Part shown: one piece after another, positions 23,531 through 34,887 of the stretch | Position numbering within the stretch: position 1 is the first letter of the stretch | How the letters are laid out: each line of letters opens with the position of its first letter | Origin: Omphiscola glabra | Taxonomy: Eukaryota > Mollusca > Gastropoda > Lymnaeidae | Length of the DNA: 64,000 nucleotides | Assembly (NCBI GenBank): GCA_964017045.1 | Contig: OZ024810.1 | Span: 3,890,504-3,954,503, forward strand | Direction of reading: 5' to 3' | Notes under the pieces: generated by a model | What the model saw: the letters and a program-made list of their open reading frames with translations, nothing else | Told to the model about the DNA's origin: nothing | The model's database searches: none | Position numbers and translations under genes: made by a program

Positions 23531-23826
23531 CTTACCTGTCAGATAACAGATAGAAGACTCAGGACAGTTCCATGTAGCAATGTCTTTGCTTCTGGAAGAA
23601 GACAGGTCACAGTGTGCTCATGGCTCATGGTATAGGAGACAATCTCAGCTCCCATTTTTCTGTAGCAATAATTTAACTGTGCGTGGAAAATGACATTGCA
23701 ACTTGTTGCCTCCCTCCAAATGCAACACAACTTTGTCAACCACTTGTTGCTTTTTTGCAGGACATTTAAAAGAAAGTGGCACTCAATAACAACCACTTGA
23801 ATATGTGGCAAAAAATCCCAAACCAT
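23531..23826 (-). other. Open reading segment with splice donor, function unknown
   Basis: The minus strand is open for 95 codons from 23826 and runs into CTGACAG/GTAAGTA at 23531-23543, a convincing 5' splice site. The sequence contains IWREATSCNVIFHAQ and YCYRKMGAEIVSYT but no motif I recognise. Related sequence occurs at 22.9 kb, so a repeat or duplicated exon is as likely as a gene. Confidence 0.25.
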
Positions 23827-23931
23827 TCAAAAAGACAAAATTTCCTGGACTTTCAGACTGGTATTGATCCTACAAACCATGAACCGGTTCTAAATTGGCT
23901 ACCGATGGCTGAGGAAGATGCTGGTGATCAG

Positions 23932-25502
23932 GCCTGGATTAACCATTAGGCAAATAAGGCACCAAGCATTTGGGGGCACCACAAGTCCTCAAGAAATATT
24001 TTTTTTGAACAAATTTAAGTCTAGAAACAACTGAAAATTGAACAAGTGCTATAAAAATGAAGAAATACATTATAATAAAAATTCACATTCAAGTTTGGTA
24101 CAACCTTGGATGCTTAAAAATTAAGTGCATAAAAAATTTAAAAAACTCCTGGTAAATGGTAATGAGTAAAATGCGGACTCACTCTGCTTGTAAATAAATA
24201 ATGAGGTCGTAATAAATAATATTAAAATAATAACATTAATTAATTAATTCGACCGGGAACCCCTTAGTAATAGACACAGAAACTTTTGAGAAAGATTTAA
24301 GCTAGATTTAGAGTTGGCATAGCAAGATTTTAACTTTGAGTAAATATATATTTTTTTACAAATATTTTTTGTATATATGGATCATTTTTAAAATGTTATT
24401 GTTTGTTATCTGGCTACAAATTATATAATTAACTGCTATAATTTGGCACAAGTAAATGACAATTTAAAATTTCATTTGACTACAAATTGTTTTTCTGTTT
24501 TATAAATGATAATTTTATAATTTGTTAAAAGAAATAACCTAAAATAAAAAGAATATATTTAATTTATAATATAGGTTTTAAAAAAATCAAATCTTTTTGT
24601 TTATTGTAAAATGGCGTTACTTTATTTTATTTATCTAATGCTTTAACTAAAACATGTAAGTAATTTTGCTTGTAAACAGTGTTAAAAGTGATTACGAGTG
24701 TTAATGATTATTCCACTTTATAGTCATAATCTACCTACATGTCCTTAGTTCCTGATAAGAAATAAGATCTAATCCTCACAGTATATTTCTTTTCCGATAG
24801 TTTTCCCAGATAGCTTATCATCTGTGGAGCTTTAACATCATCTTTAGCTACGCTGGTGTCAGTCCATCTTGACAACATATACTCATAATTATCATCTTTT
24901 TATTCATCATCACTCTTTTACAACAAACAATTAACATATCCTACATTTGTCTTCTATCTTAGAACATGCACATGTCGTGAAATAGGAATAAGGGAATAAG
25001 AATGTAGCCCAACCATTCGGTTAACACACATCATTATTTTTATAATTGCAATTATTATAATATAAGAAGTAAAAACATAGAGGAGGCTACATTTATATCA
25101 TTTTTATTTACATCTTTTCAGATACTTTTTTAAATTTCAGACCCCTAAATGTAACGTGTTCAGTTAAGTGGTGCACAAAAGAGAAAACTAGCTAAAGAAA
25201 AAGAGCACACTATTTCTGTTGTGAAAGCTACGAGCAGAAAATTAACAAGGTATTTAGTTTTACAAAAGCAACAGGAAAAACAGGATTTTACCGATACCAT
25301 CAGCCCTCTTGATAAGTCTACTATAGGCTGTTCTGCAAATCCAGACATTGCAATAGAGCTTGATAATGAAATTTGTTGTAAGTGTAACCCACTTCAGTCT
25401 GCTGAAGCTGATGATAAAGATGCAGATCATAAAGATGAAAATGATAAAATTAATCAAGCAATAGATCCAGGATTGTGGATTGACTTTTCCGCTGATGATT
25501 GA
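23932..25502 (+). mobile_element. hAT element, ZMYM1/TTF-type, 5' part only
   Basis: CAGGCCTGGATTAACC at 23932 is the terminal sequence style of hAT elements that encode ZMYM1-like transposases. After 1.2 kb of AT-rich DNA the plus strand at 25162-25502 reads VQLSGAQKRKLAKEKEH, a hallmark N-terminus of that group, then an acidic region and DPGLWIDFSADD before a stop. The frame upstream is bordered by TTTCAG, consistent with a 3' splice site. The element is cut at about 25500 by the Gypsy pol remnant, so the TTF zinc finger and catalytic core are missing. Confidence 0.6.
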
Positions 25503-26876
25503 CTGTGTTGACTGTGATTCAAGCCATTCATTGGTAGCCATTGCTATAGCTGAGGACATTATTGAGCTCAAGGGTACCACTGAATACCCCCTTGTCTCAA
25601 AAGAAACGTTTCATGACGTCACCATCGGTCCTGAACTATCACAGCATCATAAACGACAAGCTGAAGAACTGATTGCTCAGTATCCCGAGGTGTTGACCGA
25701 CAAACCAGGAAGGACGAACCTTGAACGCCTCACTATGATTGTCATAGAATGTGAATGGACTTTAGACGCCTCAATGCCGTAGTAGAATTTCAAGCTGAGC
25801 CACTCCCAGATACTCCCACCATATTCGCCAACCTCAGTCAAGCCTGCTATTTTAGCAAGCTGGACCTTAGTAGGGACTATTATCAGATTGAAGTAGCGCC
25901 CGAATGCCGGAAACTATTAGCCTTCAGCACCCCACAAGGACACTATGAATTCAACACAGTGCCTTATGGATTAAACAACGCCTCCAGCGTATTTACTAGA
26001 ATGATGAGAAAGCTACTATTCCCTATTCACCGGCCAGGACTCTTCAATTTTATTGATGACATCTTGATAGCCACCGAAACTTGGGAAGAACATTTAGAAA
26101 TACTTTCCGTTCTCCTCAAAAGATTGGATGACAAGGGACTGACAGCAAAACCATCAAAATGCCTGATTGGTTTCCAAAAGCTTAAGTTTTTAGGACACAT
26201 GATTAAGGAGAACTTAATCATGCCGGATGAAGAAAAGATTGTCCCAGCTCTGCGAGTCACCCCGACCAGATAACAAAACGAATGTCCGATCATTTCTCAG
26301 AAATTCATTCCAAAATTTAATTTGATAGCTGCCCCTATTTCGGATCTAACGAAGAAAGATCAACCGGATAAGGTAAAATGGAATGACGACTGCGAAGTCG
26401 CCTTCCAGAAGTTGAAGGAATTACTTACAGCAGAACCCATATTACACTTACCCAATCTGGAAAAACCCTTCATACTACGAACCGACACCAGTGCTCTCGG
26501 ACTAGGTGCCGTCCTCTTACAATCAGATGAAAAGGAAGAGCCAACTTTATTTCCCACCGCTAACGCTAGTAGGAAATTATCCAAAGCAGAAAGGAATTAC
26601 GCTGCCATATAATTGGAATGTCTCGCTTAGATCTGTGCCGTGGAAAAATTTCAGCCATACCTATATGGGAAACATTTTGTCCTTCAAACTGACCATAGGC
26701 CATTGTCATTCCTATCTTCAGCAAGGTATTTGAATTCCCGATTAATGAGATGGTCCCTACTGCTGCAACCATACTCATTCCACATAGAGTACATCCCAGG
26801 AAAGATACATTTTGCCCCAGACTTCTTAAGTTGTCATCCCTCTTCAGACGCCGAAAATAACTCTGACAAAATTTAA
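25500..26876 (+). pseudogene. Ty3/Gypsy pol remnant (reverse transcriptase and RNase H)
   Basis: Three plus-strand frames carry a retrotransposon pol. 25755-26273 has MDFRRLNAVV, FSKLDLSRDYYQI, the VPYGLNNAS region and FIDDILIAT, in which the YxDD box is F-I-D-D, so both catalytic Asp residues remain. 26322-26612 has thumb/RNase H text with ILRTDTSALGLGAVLLQ; 26640-26876 continues with LQTDHRPLSFL and IEYIPGKIHFAPDFLS. The preceding 25480-25782 holds a pre-RT segment (LIAQYPEVLTDKPGRT), and the RT N-terminus expected between it and the palm is deleted. Frameshifts near 26275 and 26612 and stops break the frame. Gag, protease and integrase were not found. Confidence 0.93.
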
Positions 26877-27164
26877 ATGTTCACGCAACTGAATTTGTAC
26901 CTTCAGGAACAAATCAAGACAAATAAGAATACTCGCCACAGAAGAAATTTAAAAGCCAGCACTTGAATGCTTCATTCTACGAATTAATCATCTTAGGATG
27001 GGCCTATGTGACGATCTGAGGCTGGACTTTGTAAAATTCTTCCATTGTAAATCCGCCCTTGGAAACCCTTGTAAAATAATACCATTCCTCCCCCTCGGGA
27101 AAATGGGAAAACATACAACATTTAAATCACCCAATTGAATCATCACCCAACTCGAAAAAATAGC

Positions 27165-27372
27165 CAGAACAAGCAAGAATATGTCTTTTATGATCTGATC
27201 ACTTGACTGTGAAAGCTGGAAGAAACTAGACTTAGGACTTCATTAGCGTGATACATAACTGCAACCTAGGCTATTACAATTAGCAAGTATATGTCTTTTA
27301 AGATCTGATCACTTAACCGTGGACGCTGGCAGTACCTAGACTTAGGACTTCATTAGCGTGATCATTAACTGC
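27165..27372. repeat. ~95-bp direct repeat, two copies
   Basis: Copies at about 27165-27262 and 27281-27372 share TATGTCTTTTA, GATCTGATCACTT and ACTTAGGACTTCATTAGCGT. They lie between the Gypsy pol remnant and the LTR at 27625. Confidence 0.82.
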
Positions 27373-27624
27373 GACTGCTACCTGGAGTACTAGTAAGTAA
27401 GCAACCATGATTTTGATATTATGTTATTGCACTTGTAATGTTCATATAGCTAAGTAGCAAATTTTCTATTGTGTTTGATCTTATTCTAATAATGCCTATA
27501 TTACATTATATTGATATTACGCATTCTATATTGCCTTTGCCGTTGCTGTTGGAACGGAACTTATCAGCTTATGGAACTTATCAGCTTATGACTATTCGCT
27601 TGGATACTTATCCATTTTTGTATC

Positions 27625-28047
27625 TGTAACAGATCATAGATTTAAATAATAACTTTATTTAGGAAAATTTTGTTTTTTTAAAAAGTAATAAAAACAGGAA
27701 GCAGAAGGAATTGTGGAAATTATGAGAGAGATAGCGAATGTATTGTCAAGTATGGATTTCGGATATGTTTTGCTCTTGCAATGATTCTATTTGTTCATCC
27801 TATAACATCGTGTGTAAATCGTATGATTTTTGATTATGTGAATGTGAAGGACAACATATTATCTTTATCCAATATATTATTATTGTGAAATACGTCAAAG
27901 TGATAGAAATAAATATTGTAGTGATGCCTAATTCCTGTCTCGTGTTATTGAAGAGATGAGGATGACTGATTAGAAGACGGACGTAAATTATTAAATCTCC
28001 AAGAATAAAACGTAACATCTACATCTAGAAAAAAATATGTTGTTACA
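27625..28047 (+). mobile_element. LTR (423 bp) followed by a primer-binding site
   Basis: Starts TGTAACAG and ends TGTTACA, a 7-bp inverted terminal match with TG...CA borders. AATAAA signals occur at about 27907 and 28004. Directly after it, TGGTGTCAGAAGT (28050-28062) has the form of a tRNA primer-binding site, which makes this a 5' LTR (or an LTR-internal junction), not a solo LTR. No matching gag follows, so the element is a remnant, possibly related to the Gypsy pol upstream. Confidence 0.6.
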
Positions 28048-28062
28048 AATGGTGTCAGAAGT

Positions 28063-29780
28063 TGTTTTTTTGAACAAAACTACGCCTACAATACTACAAT
28101 AGTAAAGGACTTAAACAAAAAGAGTGCAGTGTTAAACTTCCGGTCAACCAGTAGGCCTACACAGAACGTAAACAAAACAGGATCTATAACATTTCATCAA
28201 CATTAATGAACATTCAGGAAGACTACATCCACAAGATAACCAAAAGTAATAAATTTACTATTACTACTACTAAGCCTTAAAACACTGAATATTACAATTC
28301 AAAATTGTAACTAGGATCAATCATTCCATTCTCAAGTAAGCCTGCACTGTATAATGTCAACACAGTGTTTGAACAATAATGGCAAATTATCAAGAAGGTT
28401 GAAAATCAAAATACATATTGCCTCATTGACAACACAACAGAGAAGACATTATTAATACACCAGACCATATCAATTTAACACAGAAGTACATACAGAAAAA
28501 GTTTGAGTTGTGTTTTTCAGGACATCGGTAGAGTGCATAATTCCCCTTCATATTATCACTAAATGAAGAAGCACATTCTTACTTAGCATTGTGCGACAGT
28601 ATTCACTAGTTTTATACTATTAATACTAGTGAGGAATCATCTCAACACGGAAATACGGATTATTTCCACAAGAAATACGGATTATCTCCACAAGGGAAGA
28701 AGAATAATCTCCACAAAGACCAAATCATACAGTAAAAGGTACTTTACTTCATTTTAGAAACTTAGGATTAATTTTCAGTGTGCATCACTCGTAGAATATT
28801 GTGAAGTATGTTATTTTCTAATTCACTTCAATTGGATTACCAAATCAATTGACACTTTGAAGCCATTAACTGGATTACCTACCCAAGTCGAGGAGCAAAC
28901 AGAAGAAATACAAGAAAAGAATAAGTTATAATCTCAATTATAATTATTCACTTAGTGACTCAAGTGACTTATTACATAATTTTTCTATGTCTAAATGTTA
29001 ATTGTATGTTACAAATAGGGTGGTAGAGCTTTAGTATAATCTCATTCAAACCAGATTAAGACATTAATATCATTATTATATCTTTTTTCTATTGTTTGGG
29101 ATTATTCTCGAGTGATTTTTTAGGACATTTTACATTATTATATATTGGGAGGTCGCTCCATTGGAGGATATACAGGATTCTTATCTGCAACTCTTTGCCC
29201 AATTTATAATTCTGTTAAATAGTATATGGTAGCTGTTGAGTTTCGTTCGTAGATCGTCATATTTGTTGTATAATTGAATAAACACAGAATATGGATTGTT
29301 TGAGTGGACAGTAATGCCATGCGGTTCAATAATACTGTTACCCACTTTCGGTTCAATAATGCTGTTACTGTTACCCATACAGTTGATTATTAAATTTATT
29401 ACCGTACCCTATAAGAATATAAAAATATAGTAATGATGAACATTCTGTTGCTTTTCAATCTTAAAATGTCATTTTTAAGTTGTGTTGATTATTAAATGTG
29501 TGTTCTTACTATATTTTGTGATCAAATAAGAATTTTAAGGGGTACAAGTACAAGATGTAGATTTCCTAAAAAAATTTGTAAAACAATTGTAAGGAGTTAT
29601 ATTATTATATTATGTCAAATAAATTGTAATCGTTTGCTAAACTATCAATATCTTTTGGGATTACTCAAAACTGGACATTTTTCGTACCGTACCGTAGTAT
29701 TACTAATGTTCATAGTTCATATTAAACATCATGCAGATATACCAAAATTGACCAATGTCTAGCAGTTATTAAAAAAAAGG
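28063..29780. other. No gene seen; LTR-element leader and AT-rich DNA
   Basis: Short direct repeats (ATACGGATTATNTCCACAAG near 28654 and 28675) and a pair of GGTTCAATAATNCTGTTAC copies (29324 and 29350). No coding frame with a recognisable domain. Confidence 0.5.
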
Positions 29781-30085
29781 GGGGGGGGGGGTTTCACGTC
29801 CACGTTTCGGGGGGTAGGGAGATGGGAGTAAGGATGGCGATTACAGCAATGCACCGTGGAGTGTGAAGAGATGAGGAACGTAAAATATTTTGATCATCCA
29901 CTGCATCCGTACCCATCTCCGGTCGTCTTGACTTAGTCTTGCCACTGGACAAGGTAGGTCTGGACGAGAGAGTGAGGTTGACGCTGCGCAACTCTTCCTC
30001 ACTTTAAACAAAGTCACCCGCGCAAGTCATCCATACCGGATGACTGGATGGTCCTAGTCGATGTTGACGGACGAACAACAATCAA
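29778..30085. repeat. GC-rich island, probably repeat-derived
   Basis: Opens with a poly-G run (29779-29791) and has a sharply higher GC content than its neighbours, including CATCCATACCGGATGACTGG. It reads like an untranslated part of a retroelement, but no family could be named. Confidence 0.35.
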
Positions 30086-30149
30086 AGGTAATTCAAATAG
30101 AGAAGGATTAGTGAAGGTTATTTCAATAATCATGCTTATAGCTCAGATT

Positions 30150-31390
30150 TACCCTCTAAGCAAACAGCCATCAATATGTTAAGTGAAGGGTATGATATTA
30201 GTAATTTGAAAGTTGTCGAGCGTTGCTCAAATTTTACTTGACTTGCATAGTAATGGTACTTAAGATATCAAAGAAAGATAGTTAACCACCAAATAACTAT
30301 TGACAATATTTAGGATTTAAACCTGTTGAACCAGAAGATTAGATGTCATTATTAATCTATACAAAAATTATCACAGAGTTATGCAGATTTGTACCAATCA
30401 GATGTTCAGGAAATATTTAAGTCACTATTATCAAAACTGACAAGTACAATGACAGATGGAGCAGCTACAATGAAACTTTTTGATTCAAAATTGGAATCTT
30501 TTTTACAATCTGAACTTGGCTTTAATGTAAAGGTACATTTTCTTCATAATTATAGTGCCCATTTTTTATTAGGATTAGGATGTGCTATTGAGAAGGCAGT
30601 AATAGAAGCTGAGAACGATTTAATTGAATTTATAGAAAGAAGCCTGGGGAGGGATCAAGATGCATATATTAAGAAGTTTTCTAGAGAATCTGCGAGTGCT
30701 ACAAAGAGAATTATCAGATTATGTTGTAATATTCTTGGTCCAAGGGGTGATTAAAATAATGGATGTAGATCTGAATGGATTATTTTTTGTGAAAATTCTT
30801 TAATCCATTGTTTTAATAATACATTTTTTTTTTGAAGCCACATGTGCACTTGTGCATCACAGAGAAAAAAAATAAAGCAATTTTTTTCCTCTGCAATCCT
30901 GGGTGGAGATACTAAAATTCAAATTGTTGCTCTTGACATTGATGATAATTTTTTAATGACTTTTGTCAGTGCCTTTGCTCTCTTTATATTAAGGTTTCTG
31001 GACCTTAATGGAAAATTAATACCAGTGATACATGTAATTATACTCAATTCCATTTCCATATGAAATCTATGTATGATTGTTTCAAGTGATGAACCTAGTA
31101 ATATTTTAAAATGAAATTTCTTTGTCTGTTCTTGGTGCTGAATGGTCAATTAAGTCTGATAGTTTTGAATCAATTATTGAATTTATTAAAGTTAATGGAA
31201 AAACTTCTCCAAAAAGTAGTTCCGGTATCTGGTATAGGTCCTTGGACAGCTGTCTGATTATTCGAATGGGAGACAATGATCCTTTTCTGAGCATACTATG
31301 TCAGAAACACTTAGCCACTGTCCTCAAACAAGCCGTGTTGGTTCTAAGTGCTTTTGGTGATTTTGATTATAATTTGACTAAGTGAAGAAA
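30150..31390 (+). pseudogene. Unclassified transposase-like gene, degraded
   Basis: The longest frame, 30389-30754, contains LTSTMTDGAATMKLFDSK, VHFLHNYSAHFLLGLG and CCNILGPRGD, followed across frameshifts by NGCRSEWIIFCEN, a RFNNTFF-like block (about 30790-30835) and CALVHHRE. I recall this combination from multi-copy, transposase-like proteins of invertebrates (D-G-A-A-T-M-K and H-F-L-H are strongly conserved) but cannot assign a superfamily with confidence. A further piece at 31122-31385 (EWSIKSDSFESIIEFIKVNG) may be its C-terminal domain. Stops and frameshifts mark it as a pseudogene. Confidence 0.5.
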
Positions 31391-31729
31391 CTTCTATCTA
31401 TTTAATAGATCATCATTGCATGTTGTTAAAAGAAATAGAGCATTTGCATTCATATAAAGAAAATCTGTTAACTCCAAGAGAACTCTATTTGCTAGGAGAA
31501 GGGCTGTAACATTGAAAAAAAGAGTATAGATGAGAGAAAGTGAGAGAAGTTTGTAGAAAATCAGCAAAATCTTATTGACAAGCACATATGTGATCAATAA
31601 TTAAACACTCTGCAATTATGACAAATGTTGGAAAACATGGTGGGCCATGTAAAACTGCTAATGATGATATTCTATTGTTTTTTATTATTGATTTTTATGT
31701 CGCATTTGGTCACAATAGTAGCGAATGGG

Positions 31730-32535
31730 TTAACCCATAAGCTGTGGAGGGTACCTGCAGTTTCAGATGTGATGGGGCGCACCCATTACGAAAAAAGACA
31801 ATTTTTTCACCTCACTAATAGTGAACAAACTCCAGCCAAGAACACTGCAAAAAATGATCCCCTCTACAAAGTTAGGCCACTATTGGATCATGTTAGGAAT
31901 GTTTGCCAAACAGCGTACAAACCTCAGCTGTCTGTGGATGAAGCAATGGTTGGATTCCGTGGTCGCTTGTCCTTCAAGTAGTATTTGAGCAATAAACCAA
32001 CCCGGAAGCGAAAACTGGTTATGTGTTCAACTTCCAGGTTTATACAGAAAAAAAGCAACAGTCCATCAGAGCATGGACTGGGGTATAATGTCATGAACAT
32101 GATGGAGCCATACCTGGATAGGTACCATAAAGTTTTTGACAACTTCTTTTCCTCCCCCAAACTCGCAGAGGACCTCCTACAAAAGAAGATGTACAGCTGT
32201 GCAACAGAAGAGGGGTAGTGTCAAAATTAAACAGAAAGGTCTAATGGTTGCCACACAATGGACTGACAAGCGGCAAGTAAACATACTTTCAACAAATTCG
32301 GACACAGTGGTTACCACAGTTCAACGCAGGTCAAAACATGGAATGGTGGACACAGAGATCCCAATGCCTGTTGTGAACTACAACTCTGGTATGTTTGGTG
32401 TTGACTTGTGTTTTCTGCTTGGCATTTTAGACCACTTCTGGTGGGAGCTAAAGGGTCTGCAATGGTTGGCCTTTTATGACATGGCCTGCTTAGGGTTACT
32501 GAAGATTTCATCAAATGTTTTGCTCATGTTTACTT
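31730..32535 (+). pseudogene. piggyBac transposase relic A (PGBD4-like)
   Basis: The plus strand reads LWRVPAVSDVMGRTHYEKR, then NDPLYKVRPLLDHVRNVCQ and LSVDEAMVGFRGRLSFK, stop, then GLGYNVMNMMEPYLDRYH and VFDNFFSSPKLAEDLLQKK, and after a shift VVNYNSGMFGVDL. These are ordered blocks of the piggyBac DDD transposase: DEAM marks the segment before the first Asp, DNFF carries the second and GVDL the third. At least three stops or frameshifts occur. The sequence is clearly related to, but diverged from, the copy at 34927-36540. No TTAA-bounded termini were identified. Confidence 0.88.
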
Positions 32536-32674
32536 GATAGCTGTCTCAGAGGGGAACGTGGACAGATAGTATCTGATGATGGATATCTGTATGAGATATC
32601 AGAAGTTATCTCCTACAATTATAGCTTTGTTGTCTCACTGTCCTATAACACTGGTTAAGATGAGGCCTCGAGTC

Positions 32675-32854
32675 CAGTGGTTCTTAACCTGGGTTCAACC
32701 GAACCCCAGGGGTTCGGCGGAGGTCAAGACACACACCCGACTCATATGATTCGCGATCTCATTTATATTTTATTTTTCCTATTAAGAAGGGTTCGGTGAA
32801 TGCGCATATGAAACTGGTGGGGTTCAGTATCTCCAACAAGGTTAAGAACCACTG
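32675..32854. mobile_element. Complete 180-bp hAT MITE
   Basis: Inverted ends CAGTGGTTCTTAACCTGGGT and, read inward from 32854, CAGTGGTTCTTAACCTTGTT. Flanking octamers CTCGAGTC and CTCTAGTC match at 7 of 8 positions. Internal GGGTTCGG motifs are repeated inverted. No coding capacity. Confidence 0.9.
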
Positions 32855-33499
32855 CTCTAGTCCTAGCAAGAAACAGAACTTTTGTTAAATTATTGTGTTC
32901 CTCATTTCCTTAACCTTACAGCAGTCTCTCAATATTACTCCTTGATTTATGGCCACAACTTTTAGTGAAAAATTATTTATTTTTTAAGCTGGAATTGTTT
33001 GTATTACATGTTCATAATCATTTCCTCTTTAGCTGGGATTGTTTATATTACATGTTCATATTAGACTACATGCAACTTCCTTGACAAAGAATAGTATTTC
33101 AGATTCTTCAAAAATTCTCCTGCTTAAAGTCAGGCCATTATATTTTTGTATACAGCACATATACGGTACATAATATGTTGTCCTTTAAGAAGTAAACAAT
33201 GGCATACACTCTTTAAGTGTTATGTTTAATGTGCTGCTTTTCTCAAGGATTAATTTATTACTGTTTGATTCTTCTGGTCGGAATGCAGTTATATTGTTAT
33301 ATTGCATGTCCTGCACAAATGATACACGTAGCTTCTCTCCAGCTAAAGACTGAAAGACTTGAGAATTTATGTCTCCCACTGCAGTTAAGGAGGGATAAAT
33401 CATTTTTTGCTGAAATCTAATTTTAAAAACCTAAAATTAATAATTTTTTTACAAGATAGTAAGTAAGGTTTCAATGCCAACTGGCTTTCAAACGGAAAT

Positions 33500-33745
33500 G
33501 CGCACCTAGCATTGCCCTGTAGGCACATACTTCTAGTGGCTGGACAACAATAGGGATTCGCCATTGCAAGCCTGGTCCCGGGGACACAAGCGCACCTGCT
33601 GACCGAATGTCCCTCACTAGAGACGTCCCGGAGGAAGTAAAGGGCGGTTGGAGAACCCTACGTGAGGAAAATGTTGTATGGCTCAGCTTCTCAGATGGAG
33701 CTGGTAGCCAATGTACTAGCCGGGGTCATAAGAGAGTATTCTGAG
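33500..33745 (+). pseudogene. LINE 3' fragment
   Basis: The plus strand reads HLLTECPSLETSRRK and then VGEPYVRKMLYGSASQMELV, a pattern of the C-terminal end of LINE polyproteins (a Cys-containing HLL-x-E-C-P motif). It is short and interrupted by a stop; the clade cannot be assigned. Confidence 0.5.
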
Positions 33746-33777
33746 TATTCACAATCTCATTGATGAAACTGACGTAT

Positions 33778-34221
33778 CTAACAATGGCACCGGCAGCTTA
33801 AAACCACTATGAACAGTTCTCCCAGCTTTAAGCCTGCTATTCCTGTTGTAGCAAAAGGAAGCACGCTTTGACCCCTTCCACGAATAAAGGCCATAAATGT
33901 TTTATAAAGAAACATTTTTCCAGAACCTCCTGGTCCATCAAGGTAGAAGCATCTTTTGTTAACATTATCATTGTATACAGCACCAGTATTCTTGACAAAT
34001 GCTTCAAGCTGCTTTTCGTTTAACATTTTAATTTGTTGTTCAGCTTTTTTCATTTCTTGAACATGATCAAATGCTTGAACTCCTATGAGATTTCCAGTAG
34101 GAATCGGCAGACCAAGCTTTGCGCAAGAAAGTCCGTGATGCTTAAAGTTTGCATTTATGTCATGGAGGGCTAAGTTCTCTGCTGCATCGTCATCATGGTT
34201 TCTTTTATAATCCAGAGCCAT
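33778..34221 (-). pseudogene. Helitron (PIF1-like) helicase fragment
   Basis: A 147-codon frame contains LNEKQLEAFVKNTGAVYND, the Walker A region FYLDGPGGSGKMFLYKTF and a VLPFATTGIAGLKL segment, in the order found in PIF1/RRM3 helicases at the C-terminus of Helitron Rep/helicase proteins. The Walker A Thr after Lys is Met (GKT to GKM), which should weaken nucleotide binding. The Rep domain and the rest of the helicase are absent. A domesticated PIF1 gene would be far longer; the context of other transposons favours a Helitron scrap. Confidence 0.83.
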
Positions 34222-34397
34222 GTCAGCTGAATACTGGCTCCATATATATATAGGCCTTGAAGGTTGACAAAAGCAACATAATATATATTTAGGATTACGG
34301 CACGGTGCGTAGCGTGTGGATCATCATGTGGAACTACGCGTTATGATTGGTAAGTTACAGTAAGAATGGTAATAACTAATAGTCATCCCCTCTGAAA

Positions 34398-34440
34398 CAT
34401 AGGAGCCAGAATGATCAATTCATTGATCGCGGGCCCTCAA
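34398..34440 (-). repeat. LINE 3'-tail hairpin unit, copy 1
   Basis: CATAGGAGCCAGAATGATCA then ATTCATTGATCGCGGGCCC is shared with copies at 44583, 49731 and 59225. The centre (GATCAAT-TC-ATTGATC) is palindromic. Confidence 0.8.
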
Positions 34441-34883
34441 AATATAGAATAAATAGAAATAAGAGAAAGAACTGCTCTTAACAAAAAAAATGACACATTA
34501 GGTCCACATTGGACTGCATTAAAAGAAACAGAACATCTGCATGCAAACAATGCAAGTCTCTGTCCAACAGATCTAAATTATTTACATTTGCTTGGAAGTA
34601 TGATCCTAGTCTAAAGAAAGACAAGAAAGAACTTGAGCACACTGTTTAGTCAAAACTCAGGAAGCAAATGATTTTAAATCAAGATAAAAAAAATTAGTAA
34701 AGATTTAAAACAAAAAGATGTAAAAGATCATGGTTAGAAGCTCTCTGTAACTGTAGGCAACTTGGAAATAAACCCTTATTAGACTTAGAGGCATTAAAAA
34801 ATGAAATTCATTTGCACAGATTATTTGCATAGTCTTCTCATTTGAATTTAAAGGGAGCTCTCAGAATTCTAGAATTCCTTCAT
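34441..34883. other. No gene seen
   Basis: AT-rich DNA between the LINE-tail unit and the piggyBac element. Short plus-strand frames with no recognisable motif. Confidence 0.45.
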
Positions 34884-34887
34884 TTAA

